Translations under genes and position numbers: made by a program
Shown here: positions 8,015 through 15,409 of the stretch, piece after piece
Layout of the letters: each line of letters opens with the position of its first letter
Position numbering within the stretch: the first letter of the stretch is position 1
The notes under the pieces: model-generated
Database searches by the model: none
Told to the model about the DNA's origin: nothing
Seen by the model: only the letters and a program-made list of their open reading frames with translations
From: Lachnospiraceae bacterium
Lineage (GTDB): Bacteria; Bacillota; Clostridia; Lachnospirales; Lachnospiraceae
Reading direction: 5' to 3'
DNA: 64,000 bases
Assembly: GCA_017552715.1 (NCBI GenBank)
Contig: JAFZOW010000121.1
Coordinates: forward strand, 1 to 64,000

Positions 8015-9657
8015 ACGTTTCCTTCACCGCCGCGCAGCCGATAGTCCCGCAGATACCGCCCTGCGATCCCGATAAAGATAAAGACGACCGGCGTGCAGAT
8101 GCACTGCTGATAGCAGAACATGTTATGTCCCATATATGCCAGGATCGCACACATATAAGGGATGTAGCGCTTGTCCTCCACGGCACGCTTCGAGGCTCCG
8201 ATCATCGCCGTAACGAAAACCGCGATATAGGCAGCCACCCCCAGGATACCCTCTGTCACCAGCATGTTCAGCCATTCGTTATGTGCGCAGGCCAGCTGCA
8301 GGCCATGCCAGTATTCCGCCACTTCCTGCATATAATATTTGTCCATGGCCATGGCGAAGCAATCCGGCCCTACTCCCACCAGCATATCCTTCAGATTCGC
8401 GCGGGAAAGAGCTTCCACAGCCGCTCTCCAGTTAAAGCCACGATGATTTCCCCAGGCCAGGTCAAAATTGAAAAAGTTTACATTGTAAAGAGCCGAACCT
8501 TCCGGGAGCTTATGACCCGAAACCAGGATAACGCAGAGGATCACTGCCCAGATCACCAGTATCGCCGCAACAACGGTAACGGTCCATACCGGCTTCGCAA
8601 TGCTCTTTATCTCGAAACGCTCTTTTTTATTCTCCGTTTTCATCAGATAAACACGGACAGCACCGGTGATCAGCAGCATCAGGATCAGCAGGATCAGCAT
8701 CACAGGCGAATCTGTAACAAATTTCGAGATCGCCTCTTCTCCGGTGATATAGGTACGCTGCCGTTCCGGAAACAGCCGGTGCATCCAGCCGATGACCCGG
8801 AGAGAAAAGAGCCCGATGGTGATCATCTCCAGGAAACGGGCCATACGCTCGTTTTCTTCCAGGGAGTAGCGGAAAAAGACCATGCAGATCAGCACCATGG
8901 CCACGTAGGCACTGTCACTGTTGGTGGTACAGAGCATACCGAAGCTCAGGGCCACAAAAAAGCCCGAGGCGATGCGCATCGCCTTCTTTTCCGCTTTCCA
9001 ATAGGCATACATCCCAAAGGGCACGATCAGGATCGCATAGGATGAATACCAGGAAGTCTGGCCCAGGGTGGAAAGGAATTTTTCGATATCCTCTTCCCCC
9101 ACTCCGTCGTACATTCCCATGGGATTGAAGCCAAAGCGCTGAAGTATGCCGATCTGATAGCACCACGCAGCCGCAAGAACCATAAGGAACAGAGTAGCAT
9201 AGCTGCGACGCCAGAAACGGGATGTATATATATACAGGAGCACGAAGAAGAGCTGGCTCATGATCCCCATGAACCATCCGTCATAGCCCCACAGTGCCAT
9301 GACCTTGTCCTCAGCCAGCATGAAGGAAAGCAGGGAGATGAGCAGGAAGGCCAGCACGGCGATATCCGTACCGCTCAAGTGTTTCAGCTCCTCCATCGGC
9401 TTCACGCGGTCGCGGTATGCGAAGGCCCACCAGGCCCAGAGCACGGTGATGATGGAAAAGCCCACCAGGCAGGCCCATTTGAAGATGGCCCATTTGGAGG
9501 CGCCCATATCAAAATATTTATCATGGTATAATAAAGGATAAAGACATAAAAGAAAGGCCACAAAAACCATGACCGCTCCGTGCAGGAAATAATCCGCAAG
9601 GCTTTGGGAAGTATTCAGTCCCCCGTTTTTCTTTTTGGTCTTATTCTTCGTACTCAT
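8011..9657 (-). CDS. O-antigen ligase (WaaL/Wzy_C) family membrane protein
   Basis: This 548-residue polytopic protein has about a dozen membrane segments and the large external loop typical of the O-antigen ligase/polymerase family. The loop includes LVGVGPDCF and the conserved CAHNEWLNMLVTEGILG (about residues 460-480). Such proteins move lipid-linked glycans onto an acceptor or polymerise them at the outer face of the membrane. In a Gram-positive cell the acceptor could be a cell-wall or surface protein. It is first in the inserted cassette and starts 51 bases after the rplA terminator; I see no clear promoter, so read-through from rplA is possible. Confidence 0.85.
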   Translation of the reverse strand: MSTKNKTKKKNGGLNTSQSLADYFLHGAVMVFVAFLLCLYPLLYHDKYFDMGASKWAIFKWACLVGFSIITVLWAWWAFAYRDRVKPMEELKHLSGTDIAVLAFLLISLLSFMLAEDKVMALWGYDGWFMGIMSQLFFVLLYIYTSRFWRRSYATLFLMVLAAAWCYQIGILQRFGFNPMGMYDGVGEEDIEKFLSTLGQTSWYSSYAILIVPFGMYAYWKAEKKAMRIASGFFVALSFGMLCTTNSDSAYVAMVLICMVFFRYSLEENERMARFLEMITIGLFSLRVIGWMHRLFPERQRTYITGEEAISKFVTDSPVMLILLILMLLITGAVRVYLMKTENKKERFEIKSIAKPVWTVTVVAAILVIWAVILCVILVSGHKLPEGSALYNVNFFNFDLAWGNHRGFNWRAAVEALSRANLKDMLVGVGPDCFAMAMDKYYMQEVAEYWHGLQLACAHNEWLNMLVTEGILGVAAYIAVFVTAMIGASKRAVEDKRYIPYMCAILAYMGHNMFCYQQCICTPVVFIFIGIAGRYLRDYRLRGGEGNV

Positions 9658-9701
9658 TTCCCAGTTTTCTCCCGTTATTCTTCTGATAACTTATTTTTTG
9701 A

Positions 9702-9730
9702 AAAAAAAGCCCCCGTGTCTCCACAGGGGC
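9702..9730 (-). terminator. Rho-independent terminator after rplA
   Basis: On the minus strand GCCCCTGTG pairs with CACGGGGGC (9722-9730 and 9709-9717) and is followed by eight T residues. It ends the rpmG-secE-nusG-rplK-rplA unit before the glycan cassette. Confidence 0.9.
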
Positions 9731-9748
9731 CATAAAAGCTTTAAATGA

Positions 9749-10438
9749 TCAATACTTAGCGGTATTGATACGCACGCCGGGGCCCATGGTGGTCGCCAGG
9801 GTCACGCTGCGCAGATACTGACCTTTCAAGGTGCTGGGCTTAGCCTTCACAATAGCTTCCATCAGCGCCGTCAGGTTCTCGTTCAGCTGCTCCTCGGAAA
9901 AGCTTGCCTTTCCGATAGGGCAGTGGATGATGTTGCTCTTGTCCAGACGATACTCGATCTTACCGGCTTTGATATCGTTGATAGCCTTGGTAACATCCAT
10001 GGTAACGGTACCGGCCTTGGGGTTGGGCATCAGGCCCTTGGGGCCCAGAACCTTACCTAAACGACCGACCACACCCATCATGTCCGGAGTGGCAACAACA
10101 ACATCGAAATCCAGCCAGCCTTCGTTCTGGATCTTGGGGATCAGCTCCTCGCCGCCCACGTGATCGGCACCCGCCGCCTCTGCCTCGGAGATCTTATCGC
10201 CCTTGGCAAATACCAGCACGCGCACCGTCTTACCCGTTCCGTTGGGGAGTACCACAGCGCCGCGGATCTGCTGCTCTGCATGACGTCCGTCACAACCGGT
10301 ACGGATGTGCACCTCCACGGTCTCATCAAACTTAGCCGTGGCGGTCTTCTTTACAAGGGAAACAGCCTCACTCGGGTCGTAAGCCGTAGCCCGGTCGAAC
10401 TGCTTCATCGCCTCATTATACTTCTTTCCATGCTTCAT
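9749..10438 (-). CDS. rplA: 50S ribosomal protein L1
   Basis: L1 (229 residues, normal length) binds 23S rRNA at the mobile stalk near the E site and often represses its own operon. Conserved blocks include [18 protein letters not shown] near residue 30, [20 protein letters not shown] (about 120-139) and the C-terminal TMGPGVRIN. It starts 14 bases after rplK with an AGGAGG site. It should be followed by rplJ; instead a terminator and a four-gene cassette follow. Confidence 0.98.
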   Translation of the reverse strand: MKHGKKYNEAMKQFDRATAYDPSEAVSLVKKTATAKFDETVEVHIRTGCDGRHAEQQIRGAVVLPNGTGKTVRVLVFAKGDKISEAEAAGADHVGGEELIPKIQNEGWLDFDVVVATPDMMGVVGRLGKVLGPKGLMPNPKAGTVTMDVTKAINDIKAGKIEYRLDKSNIIHCPIGKASFSEEQLNENLTALMEAIVKAKPSTLKGQYLRSVTLATTMGPGVRINTAKY

Positions 10439-10452
10439 CGTCAGTCCCCTCC

Positions 10453-10878
10453 TTACTCTTCCACGGTAACGCCCATGCTGCGGCAGGTGCCGGCGATCAT
10501 GGACATGGCTGCCTCCAGGGAAGCGGCGTTCAGATCCGGCATCTTCTGCTCGGCGATCTCTTTCACCTTCTCCTTGGAAATGGTAGCAACCTTGGTCTTG
10601 TTAGGGGTTGCGGACGCACTCTTTAAGTTGCACGCCTTCTTGATAAGAACGGGTGCGGGAGGCGTCTTGGTGATGAAGCTGAAGCTCCGGTCTGCGTAAA
10701 CGGTGATCACCACGGGGATGATCAGGTCGCCCTTGTCGGCGGTCTGTGCGTTGAACTGCTTGGTGAATTCAACGATGTTCACGCCGTGCTGACCGAGAGC
10801 AGGACCCACGGGAGGCGCAGGTGTTGCCTTGCCGGCCGGGATCTGTAACTTGATGTAGCCTTCTACTTTCTTTGCCAT
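10453..10878 (-). CDS. rplK: 50S ribosomal protein L11
   Basis: This 141-residue L11 binds the GTPase-associated centre of 23S rRNA with L10. The N-terminal [20 protein letters not shown] and [17 protein letters not shown] are diagnostic, as is the C-terminal [12 protein letters not shown]. It is preceded by an AAGGAGG site and, further upstream, by a leader hairpin after nusG. Confidence 0.98.
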   Translation of the reverse strand: MAKKVEGYIKLQIPAGKATPAPPVGPALGQHGVNIVEFTKQFNAQTADKGDLIIPVVITVYADRSFSFITKTPPAPVLIKKACNLKSASATPNKTKVATISKEKVKEIAEQKMPDLNAASLEAAMSMIAGTCRSMGVTVEE

Positions 10879-10901
10879 TTTGGCTTCCTCCTTATATGAT
10901 A

Positions 10902-10942
10902 GTGGTAGTATCGCAGTTCACCCTTTCGCGAACTGCTCCCAC
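10902..10942 (-). promoter_or_regulatory. Leader hairpin between nusG and rplK
   Basis: On the minus strand GTGGGAG pairs with CTACCAC (one mismatch) around an inner GCAGTTC/GAACTGC stem. Structured elements with a GTGGGAG strand occur before rplK in many Firmicutes and are thought to be an L1 or L11 autoregulatory site. There is no T tract, so it is not a terminator. Confidence 0.5.
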
Positions 10943-10953
10943 GAAGGGACGTA

Positions 10954-11640
10954 TTAATCTATCTTCTTGACCTGGTAGAATGCGATCTCTACCGGAGTCT
11001 CGCGGCTGAACATCTCCACAAGGATGGTGACGGTCTGCTTGTTCTCGTCAATGCGGGCCACGTTACCGATGGTGTCGCGCCATGCGCCGTCGATGACCAT
11101 GATGGTATCGCCCACAGCATATTCGGCACGGGAGATCTTCTCCTGGTCGATCTTGCTGATCTCCAGCTCATCCAGGGGTACCGGTTTGCTTCCGGGCCCA
11201 ACGAAGCCGGTAACACCGCGGGTATTCCGCACCACATACCAGGCATCGTTATCGTCTGCATCCATATGGATCAGCACATAACCGGGAAGGACCTTCTTCT
11301 GAACGTTCTTCTTACCGGTGGAACGGATCTCCGTTACTTCCTGCATCGGTACCTTCACCTCGAGGATCTTGTTCTCCAGATGACGGTTCTCGATGGCCTT
11401 TTCGATATTGACCTTGACCTTTTTCTCATAGCCGGAATAGGTGTGTACCACATACCAGCCCATACCGCGCCCCGACTTATTGTCGCTGGCACCGATATCG
11501 TATTCTTCAGCAGGGGCAGCCGAACCTTCCTCCGCTGCAGCCCGGACAGGCTTAAAGAGCTCCTTTTCCTCCTCCGGACCCGCCAGGATGGCAGCCAGCT
11601 CACCCGTGCGCTTTACCTTTGCGCCCTTTGTCTCTGCCAT
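10954..11640 (-). CDS. nusG: Transcription elongation factor NusG with N-terminal extension
   Basis: NusG binds RNA polymerase and couples elongation to termination factors or the ribosome. The NGN domain begins near residue 60 (GMGWYVVHTYSGYEKKVK) and the KOW domain is at the C-terminus (about 170-228). At 228 residues it is some 50 longer than the common 175-180. The extra N-terminal segment is acidic and Ala/Glu-rich, probably disordered. The start at 11640 has a GAGGTT-type site and lies 11 bases after secE. An internal ATG at the NGN domain would give the usual length but lacks a clear ribosome site. Confidence 0.97.
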   Translation of the reverse strand: MAETKGAKVKRTGELAAILAGPEEEKELFKPVRAAAEEGSAAPAEEYDIGASDNKSGRGMGWYVVHTYSGYEKKVKVNIEKAIENRHLENKILEVKVPMQEVTEIRSTGKKNVQKKVLPGYVLIHMDADDNDAWYVVRNTRGVTGFVGPGSKPVPLDELEISKIDQEKISRAEYAVGDTIMVIDGAWRDTIGNVARIDENKQTVTILVEMFSRETPVEIAFYQVKKID

Positions 11641-11651
11641 ATGAACCTCCG

Positions 11652-11858
11652 TCAGAACTTAACGTTCGTAAGCCAGTCCACACCATACTTGATCACAAAG
11701 TCAAATACCGCGATCAGTACGGAAAGGATAGCCGTGATGACTACCACTGCCACCGTCTGCTTGGTCAGATCCACCTTATCGGGCCAGCTGATCTTCTTGA
11801 ACTCTGTTCTGACGCCTTTGAAAAAGGCAGGCTTTTTTGCCTTTTTTGCATCTGCCAT
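11652..11858 (-). CDS. secE: Preprotein translocase subunit SecE
   Basis: This is the 68-residue single-span SecE of Gram-positive type, which clamps SecY in the Sec translocon. The amphipathic helix (FFKGVRTEFKKISWPDKVD) precedes the conserved TVAVVVITAILSVLIAVFD membrane segment. It lies between rpmG and nusG as in most bacteria; the gap to rpmG is 16 bases. Confidence 0.97.
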   Translation of the reverse strand: MADAKKAKKPAFFKGVRTEFKKISWPDKVDLTKQTVAVVVITAILSVLIAVFDFVIKYGVDWLTNVKF

Positions 11859-11874
11859 TATCTTACCCTCCGCC

Positions 11875-12024
11875 TTACTTGGTTTCCTTGTGTAAGGTGT
11901 GCGCTTTGCAGAACTTGCAATATTTCTTGGTCTCCATGCGATCGGGATGAGTCTTCTTATCCTTTGTCAGGTTGTAGTTCCTGCGCTTGCAGCTCTCGCA
12001 TGCCAATGTGATCCTGGTACGCAT
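11875..12024 (-). CDS. rpmG: 50S ribosomal protein L33 (zinc-binding form)
   Basis: This 49-residue protein begins [20 protein letters not shown] and ends HKETK. Two CxxC pairs (CESC and CKFC) mark the zinc-containing C+ form of L33. A perfect AGGAGG site precedes the ATG at 12024. It is the first gene of the rpmG-secE-nusG-rplK-rplA unit. Confidence 0.96.
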   Translation of the reverse strand: MRTRITLACESCKRRNYNLTKDKKTHPDRMETKKYCKFCKAHTLHKETK

Positions 12025-12083
12025 TTTTCTTTCCTCCTAATCCATAACACACAAAAAAAAGAGTTCTTTGCTCTCGCCTAGGT

Positions 12084-12113
12084 ACTATAGCACGAAGGGG
12101 GAGCAAATGTCAA
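12084..12113 (-). promoter_or_regulatory. SigA promoter of rpmG-secE-nusG-rplKA
   Basis: On the minus strand TTGACA (12108-12113) and TATAGT (12084-12089) are 18 bases apart. It sits immediately after the stop codon of the upstream glycosyltransferase gene and gives a leader of about 55 bases ending in a T-rich stretch. Confidence 0.8.
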
Positions 12114-12126
12114 TAGTTTTTTAAGA

Positions 12127-12795
12127 TCATACGGTGCCACCGTTCATGTAGGCGCTGATAAACTGCCGCCGGTCCCTGTCGTAGGTCCAGAGGTTCAGTA
12201 TGCTCTCTTCATGGGCAACCCAGGGCAGACGCTGCCCGGGGACCACCACCCGATAGCCGGCTACGCGGAATTCAATACTCTGCGCCACATCCCAGAAATT
12301 CCAGCCGTCAAAGATATCGTCACGCCAGCGAAGATCCCTGTTGGTCGCAAGAAGCATCCCATCCAGCGCCTCACAGTCGGTCAAGCCGTCCTCCGGAGTA
12401 TATACGTAGTTTTTATAATCTTCTTTCCCCTGGGACTCCTCGTAGATCTTCCCCACATAGGGTGTGTTCCACTCCACCGCATCCGGCGAGATCTTCTCAC
12501 TGCCGAGCATCCCCACCATGCCGATCTTTTCATCCATAGAAAAAACAGTCAGCAGATCGTTCAGGAAATTGGGATTCAGTATGAAGACATCCTGATGCAG
12601 ATATACCTTATATTTTGCATCCGTTGCGCCCATGGCGATGTTGTAGCCTTCCGCCATCCCCTTAGAGCCCCTGATGGGAAGCATCTCCGCCGTAAAGCCC
12701 TCGGGGATCCTCAGCTGGCCGATATAGAAGGAGCACTCCCGGAAATATTCCTCATCATCTACACAGATGATGAAGCAGAATTTCTTCTCATCCAT
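12127..12795 (-). CDS. Glycosyltransferase-like protein (GT2-related, PF13712 type)
   Basis: The 222 residues resemble the small GT-A-like family exemplified by Pfam Glyco_tranf_2_5. The N-terminus is FCFIICVDDEEYFRECSFYI, followed by RGSKGMAEGYNIAM (residues about 42-55) and the DxD-like YLHQDVFI (about 65-72). Near the C-terminus WDVAQSIEFRVAGYRVVVPG matches the acceptor-side motif of such enzymes. The start overlaps the stop of the upstream gene by eight bases, so the two are coupled. The sugar and acceptor are unknown. Confidence 0.75.
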   Translation of the reverse strand: MDEKKFCFIICVDDEEYFRECSFYIGQLRIPEGFTAEMLPIRGSKGMAEGYNIAMGATDAKYKVYLHQDVFILNPNFLNDLLTVFSMDEKIGMVGMLGSEKISPDAVEWNTPYVGKIYEESQGKEDYKNYVYTPEDGLTDCEALDGMLLATNRDLRWRDDIFDGWNFWDVAQSIEFRVAGYRVVVPGQRLPWVAHEESILNLWTYDRDRRQFISAYMNGGTV

Positions 12796-13396
12796 TGCTT
12801 TCCTCCGTTACCTTGCAGAGGTAATCCGCCTCCTTCATACGCCCCGTCTGCCGATAGTGTTCCGCCAGCACGGAAGCGATCACATCCTTCCCTCCGATAG
12901 GGACATCCTTCAGCATCCCCTCCACGGCAAAGACCGAGATCTCCGTCTGATCGATCCAGGCCAGGTATTCCTCATGGGGAAGCCCCTGCAGTATCCTTCG
13001 GAACATGAACATCATGCGGGTATAGATGGGCATGAAATCTTCTATATATTCTATCAGATCGTAGATGCACTTCCCGTCCCCGGCGCTTTCAAAGCGGTAG
13101 ATATCCGCCGTACAGGCGAAACGGGTCAGTTCATCATCGTAACGGGCCGTGCTGGCATAGGCACTCTCTTTGATCAGCCGTACAATGTCCTCATAAGCCC
13201 TCGGATCCCGTTCCTGCAGCTTCTCATTGATCCTGCCCTTGTATGCGCACACCCCGGCATGAACCGACCTGCGAAGCTCGGAGAGCTCCTCAAACCAGGC
13301 ATCGGATTCCGCCCGCAGCTTTGCGGCATCCTCCGCACTCAGCACGCCATTCTCACCCTGATATTTTGTTATATCCGTAATGGGCTCCATTAACAT
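12788..13396 (-). CDS. Uncharacterised helical protein next to a glycosyltransferase
   Basis: I do not recognise this 202-residue protein. It is soluble, acidic and mostly helical, with no signal peptide and no membrane segment. It has a Glu-rich N-terminal helix (ESDAWFEELSELRRSVHAG) and a central DLIEYIEDFMPIYTRMMFMF stretch. The C-terminus (AEHYRQTGRMKEADYL) looks like half of a TPR repeat. It is the promoter-proximal gene of a two-gene unit with the glycosyltransferase at 12127-12795 and overlaps it, so a partner or chaperone role is possible but unproven. Confidence 0.7.
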   Translation of the reverse strand: MLMEPITDITKYQGENGVLSAEDAAKLRAESDAWFEELSELRRSVHAGVCAYKGRINEKLQERDPRAYEDIVRLIKESAYASTARYDDELTRFACTADIYRFESAGDGKCIYDLIEYIEDFMPIYTRMMFMFRRILQGLPHEEYLAWIDQTEISVFAVEGMLKDVPIGGKDVIASVLAEHYRQTGRMKEADYLCKVTEESNG

Positions 13397-13418
13397 AGCA
13401 AATTATCTCCGCCCTTAC

Positions 13419-13446
13419 ATTATAAACATTTTTCGGGGAATGGCAA
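13419..13446 (-). promoter_or_regulatory. SigA promoter of the 12.1-13.4 kb gene pair
   Basis: On the minus strand TTGCCA (13441-13446) and a perfect TATAAT (13419-13424) are 16 bases apart, about 20 bases upstream of the start codon. Confidence 0.65.
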
Positions 13447-13512
13447 GTTTCAATCCCTGTTCCCTTGCCGGCCGCAGTCTGCTGAATACTCCTCCGGAAT
13501 CACAGATCAGAT

Positions 13513-14949
13513 TCATATCATCCCTCGCAAAAACAAGTCATCCATACAAACTTCCTTACCAACAAAGTTACTGTACATATTTTTCTTTATGCCATATGTC
13601 GTGATCATTGTCATAATGATCGTCTTTTTGGACTTTGTAACATCCCGGAAAACAGCAGCTTTATTCTTTAAGCTCCTATCGTAGTCCTTATCAATTTCAT
13701 ATTCGTGCTCCGAAAACTTGATCTCACACAGATTTATCACTCTATCCCGTCTGTCGATCACCAGATCGATCTGTGCTCCGTTCTCCTGATCATTCCCCGG
13801 GTTACTCCATGCCGATATTTCTGTCAGCACTCCTGTTATTCCCAGTTTCTGTTTGATCTGGTCAATATGATCTTTGCACACCTGTTCAAAAGTAAGCCCG
13901 GCCCAGGCTCGTCTTGCCGGATTATCATTTGTATTACTCCAGAAATGTTCATCCTTCCCATAGTTTTCCTTAATGAATCGGAAATAAAACAACGAATAAT
14001 AATCCGAAAGCTGGTACTGCATCTCACGCTTCCGGTTCCCATACTTCGGATTAATGCGTACAAATCCGGACTTTTCCATGTTTGACAGCATTTTTGACAG
14101 ATTACCATTTGCCGGAAGTCCTGTTTTTTTCACGATCTCCGCCCTGTTCAGTCCACTCCTCTTTTCGCTTAAAGCAGCCGCAATCTTAATATATTGCTCA
14201 CTATTGGAAAACAGCGTGTGATACAAGTGTTCAAATTCATTCCATAATTCCGCTCTTTTCCTGAAGAAAATACGGTCGATATTTTCATTCAGACTCAACT
14301 CGCTGTCTAAAAGCCGCAGATAGAACGGTATCCCGCCCATGATCATATAAACCTGCACAATATCATATCGCGACCAAAAGATATTCCGGGAATGCAGGTA
14401 CAATTCAGTATTATTCAGATCAAACGGTTCTAAATACAAACGACAAGTCTGCCGGTTGAACAGACCACCCTTGTTCTCATCCAGCTTCTCTACCATCCAG
14501 GATGTTGCTGAACCACACACAATGAATATCAGATCTTTCTGTGAAGCCCCCCACGAATTCCAAAACCACTCAAATGCATTCAGGAAACCGGAGTTCTGTT
14601 TATCCATCCAGGGCAGTTCGTCCAGAAAAACAACCCGTTTGGATTCCCCCTTCAAAGATTCCAGATACCCTCGAAGAGCAAAAAAAGCCTCCGTCCAATC
14701 ACCCGGGACATCCAATTCCGTATATGCTGCTGCACTTAATTCCAAAATAAAGTTCTTCAGCTGTTCCCGGTTCTTTTGCTTTTCAGAACCGGTAAATTTG
14801 AATGCAAAATCCCCGCTGAAATACTCATCGATCAGGAAGGTCTTTCCTACTCTTCTCCGACCATACACCACGATCAACTGGGCCTCTTTTTCTGCCATAG
14901 CCCGATCCAGTCGCCTTATCTCGTTTTCCCGCCCGATGATATTCTTCAT
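13513..14949 (-). CDS. AAA ATPase with C-terminal DUF234 nuclease-like domain
   Basis: This 478-residue protein belongs to the archaeal-type ATPase/DUF234 family common in Clostridia and Bacteroidetes. It has Walker A GRRRVGKT (residues 30-37), Walker B VVFLDELPWMD (about 106-116) and FIVCGSATSWM as a sensor region. A winged-helix segment (LNRAEIVKKTGLPANGNLSKML) follows, and the C-terminal domain has IDLVIDRR...LCEIKFS, which fits a PD-(D/E)xK fold. The function of the family is unknown; mobility and defence roles have been suggested. It stands alone with its own promoter and repeated upstream boxes, and is visibly AT-richer than the ribosomal genes, consistent with lateral acquisition. Confidence 0.85.
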   Translation of the reverse strand: MKNIIGRENEIRRLDRAMAEKEAQLIVVYGRRRVGKTFLIDEYFSGDFAFKFTGSEKQKNREQLKNFILELSAAAYTELDVPGDWTEAFFALRGYLESLKGESKRVVFLDELPWMDKQNSGFLNAFEWFWNSWGASQKDLIFIVCGSATSWMVEKLDENKGGLFNRQTCRLYLEPFDLNNTELYLHSRNIFWSRYDIVQVYMIMGGIPFYLRLLDSELSLNENIDRIFFRKRAELWNEFEHLYHTLFSNSEQYIKIAAALSEKRSGLNRAEIVKKTGLPANGNLSKMLSNMEKSGFVRINPKYGNRKREMQYQLSDYYSLFYFRFIKENYGKDEHFWSNTNDNPARRAWAGLTFEQVCKDHIDQIKQKLGITGVLTEISAWSNPGNDQENGAQIDLVIDRRDRVINLCEIKFSEHEYEIDKDYDRSLKNKAAVFRDVTKSKKTIIMTMITTYGIKKNMYSNFVGKEVCMDDLFLRGMI

Positions 14950-14964
14950 GTTCTCTCCGATTTG

Positions 14965-15029
14965 TTTTTGTCTTTATCTCGCATTTTACCATAGTTAAAG
15001 ACATCTTTCAATGCATTTTTGTCTTTATC
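14965..15029 (-). promoter_or_regulatory. SigA promoter of the AAA/DUF234 gene, flanked by direct repeats
   Basis: On the minus strand TTGAAA (15006-15011) and TAAAAT (14983-14988) are 17 bases apart. The 14-base sequence TTTTTGTCTTTATC occurs exactly twice on the plus strand, at 14965-14978 and 15016-15029, one copy on each side of the promoter. A degenerate inverted copy (CTTATAGACAA) is near 15046-15056. The spacing suggests binding sites for a regulator, possibly the gene product itself. Confidence 0.6.
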
Positions 15030-15333
15030 GCATGTTTTGATGTACTTATAGACAATTTTGTGTGCCATTTTCATCTTTTTCTGCGCATGAATAATACATT
15101 AATTCCCACCATAGCCGTAAAAACATCATCTCATCAAATGCATGAGTTTTTCTTCAAAAAATGTCGATTTTTCGGGCTTTCCATGGCTTTTTTCTAGTTC
15201 TTTCTCAACCCAGATTTTGTTTAGTGAATCTTTCTACAGGAAGTTCACGTAAAAAAGCCCATATTTTCGACTATTTCCACCTCGGTCTTTGAAGCCTAAA
15301 GACGTTGAGGGTTAATTATCAATGAAGTTCAGA
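15030..15333. other. Noncoding AT-rich stretch without recognisable gene
   Basis: This lies between the divergently transcribed AAA/DUF234 gene and the SGNH-like gene. I see no open reading frame with a ribosome site. A loose inverted pair, GTCGA...GGGCTTT near 15167-15185 and its counterpart AAAGCCC...TCGAC near 15253-15272, may form a long weak hairpin or be a remnant of a mobile element. Nothing firmer can be said. Confidence 0.4.
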
Positions 15334-15362
15334 TTGACCGGAAAGATAAGCCATGTTATGCT
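15334..15362 (+). promoter_or_regulatory. Candidate SigA promoter of the SGNH-like gene
   Basis: TTGACC (15334-15339) and TATGCT (15357-15362) are 17 bases apart on the plus strand, about 45 bases before the start codon at 15410. The -10 box is imperfect. Confidence 0.5.
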
Positions 15363-15409
15363 TGATAAGTTTAATAGGCAACTCAAGCAAGGGGCTTCAG
15401 AGGTAAGCA

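Noticed and set aside
7735..9045. Plus-strand open frame of 436 codons
   Set aside because: It is antisense to the ligase-like gene and GT2; the translation is rich in His, Arg and Gln as expected for a shadow.
12044..12075. Terminator-like AGAG...CTCT followed by T residues in the rpmG leader
   Set aside because: The stem is only four base pairs and it lies between a strong promoter and an essential gene, so termination there is unlikely.
15165..15273. Possible long inverted repeat in the noncoding stretch
   Set aside because: The pairing is interrupted and the composition simple; it is noted only as part of the intergenic entry.
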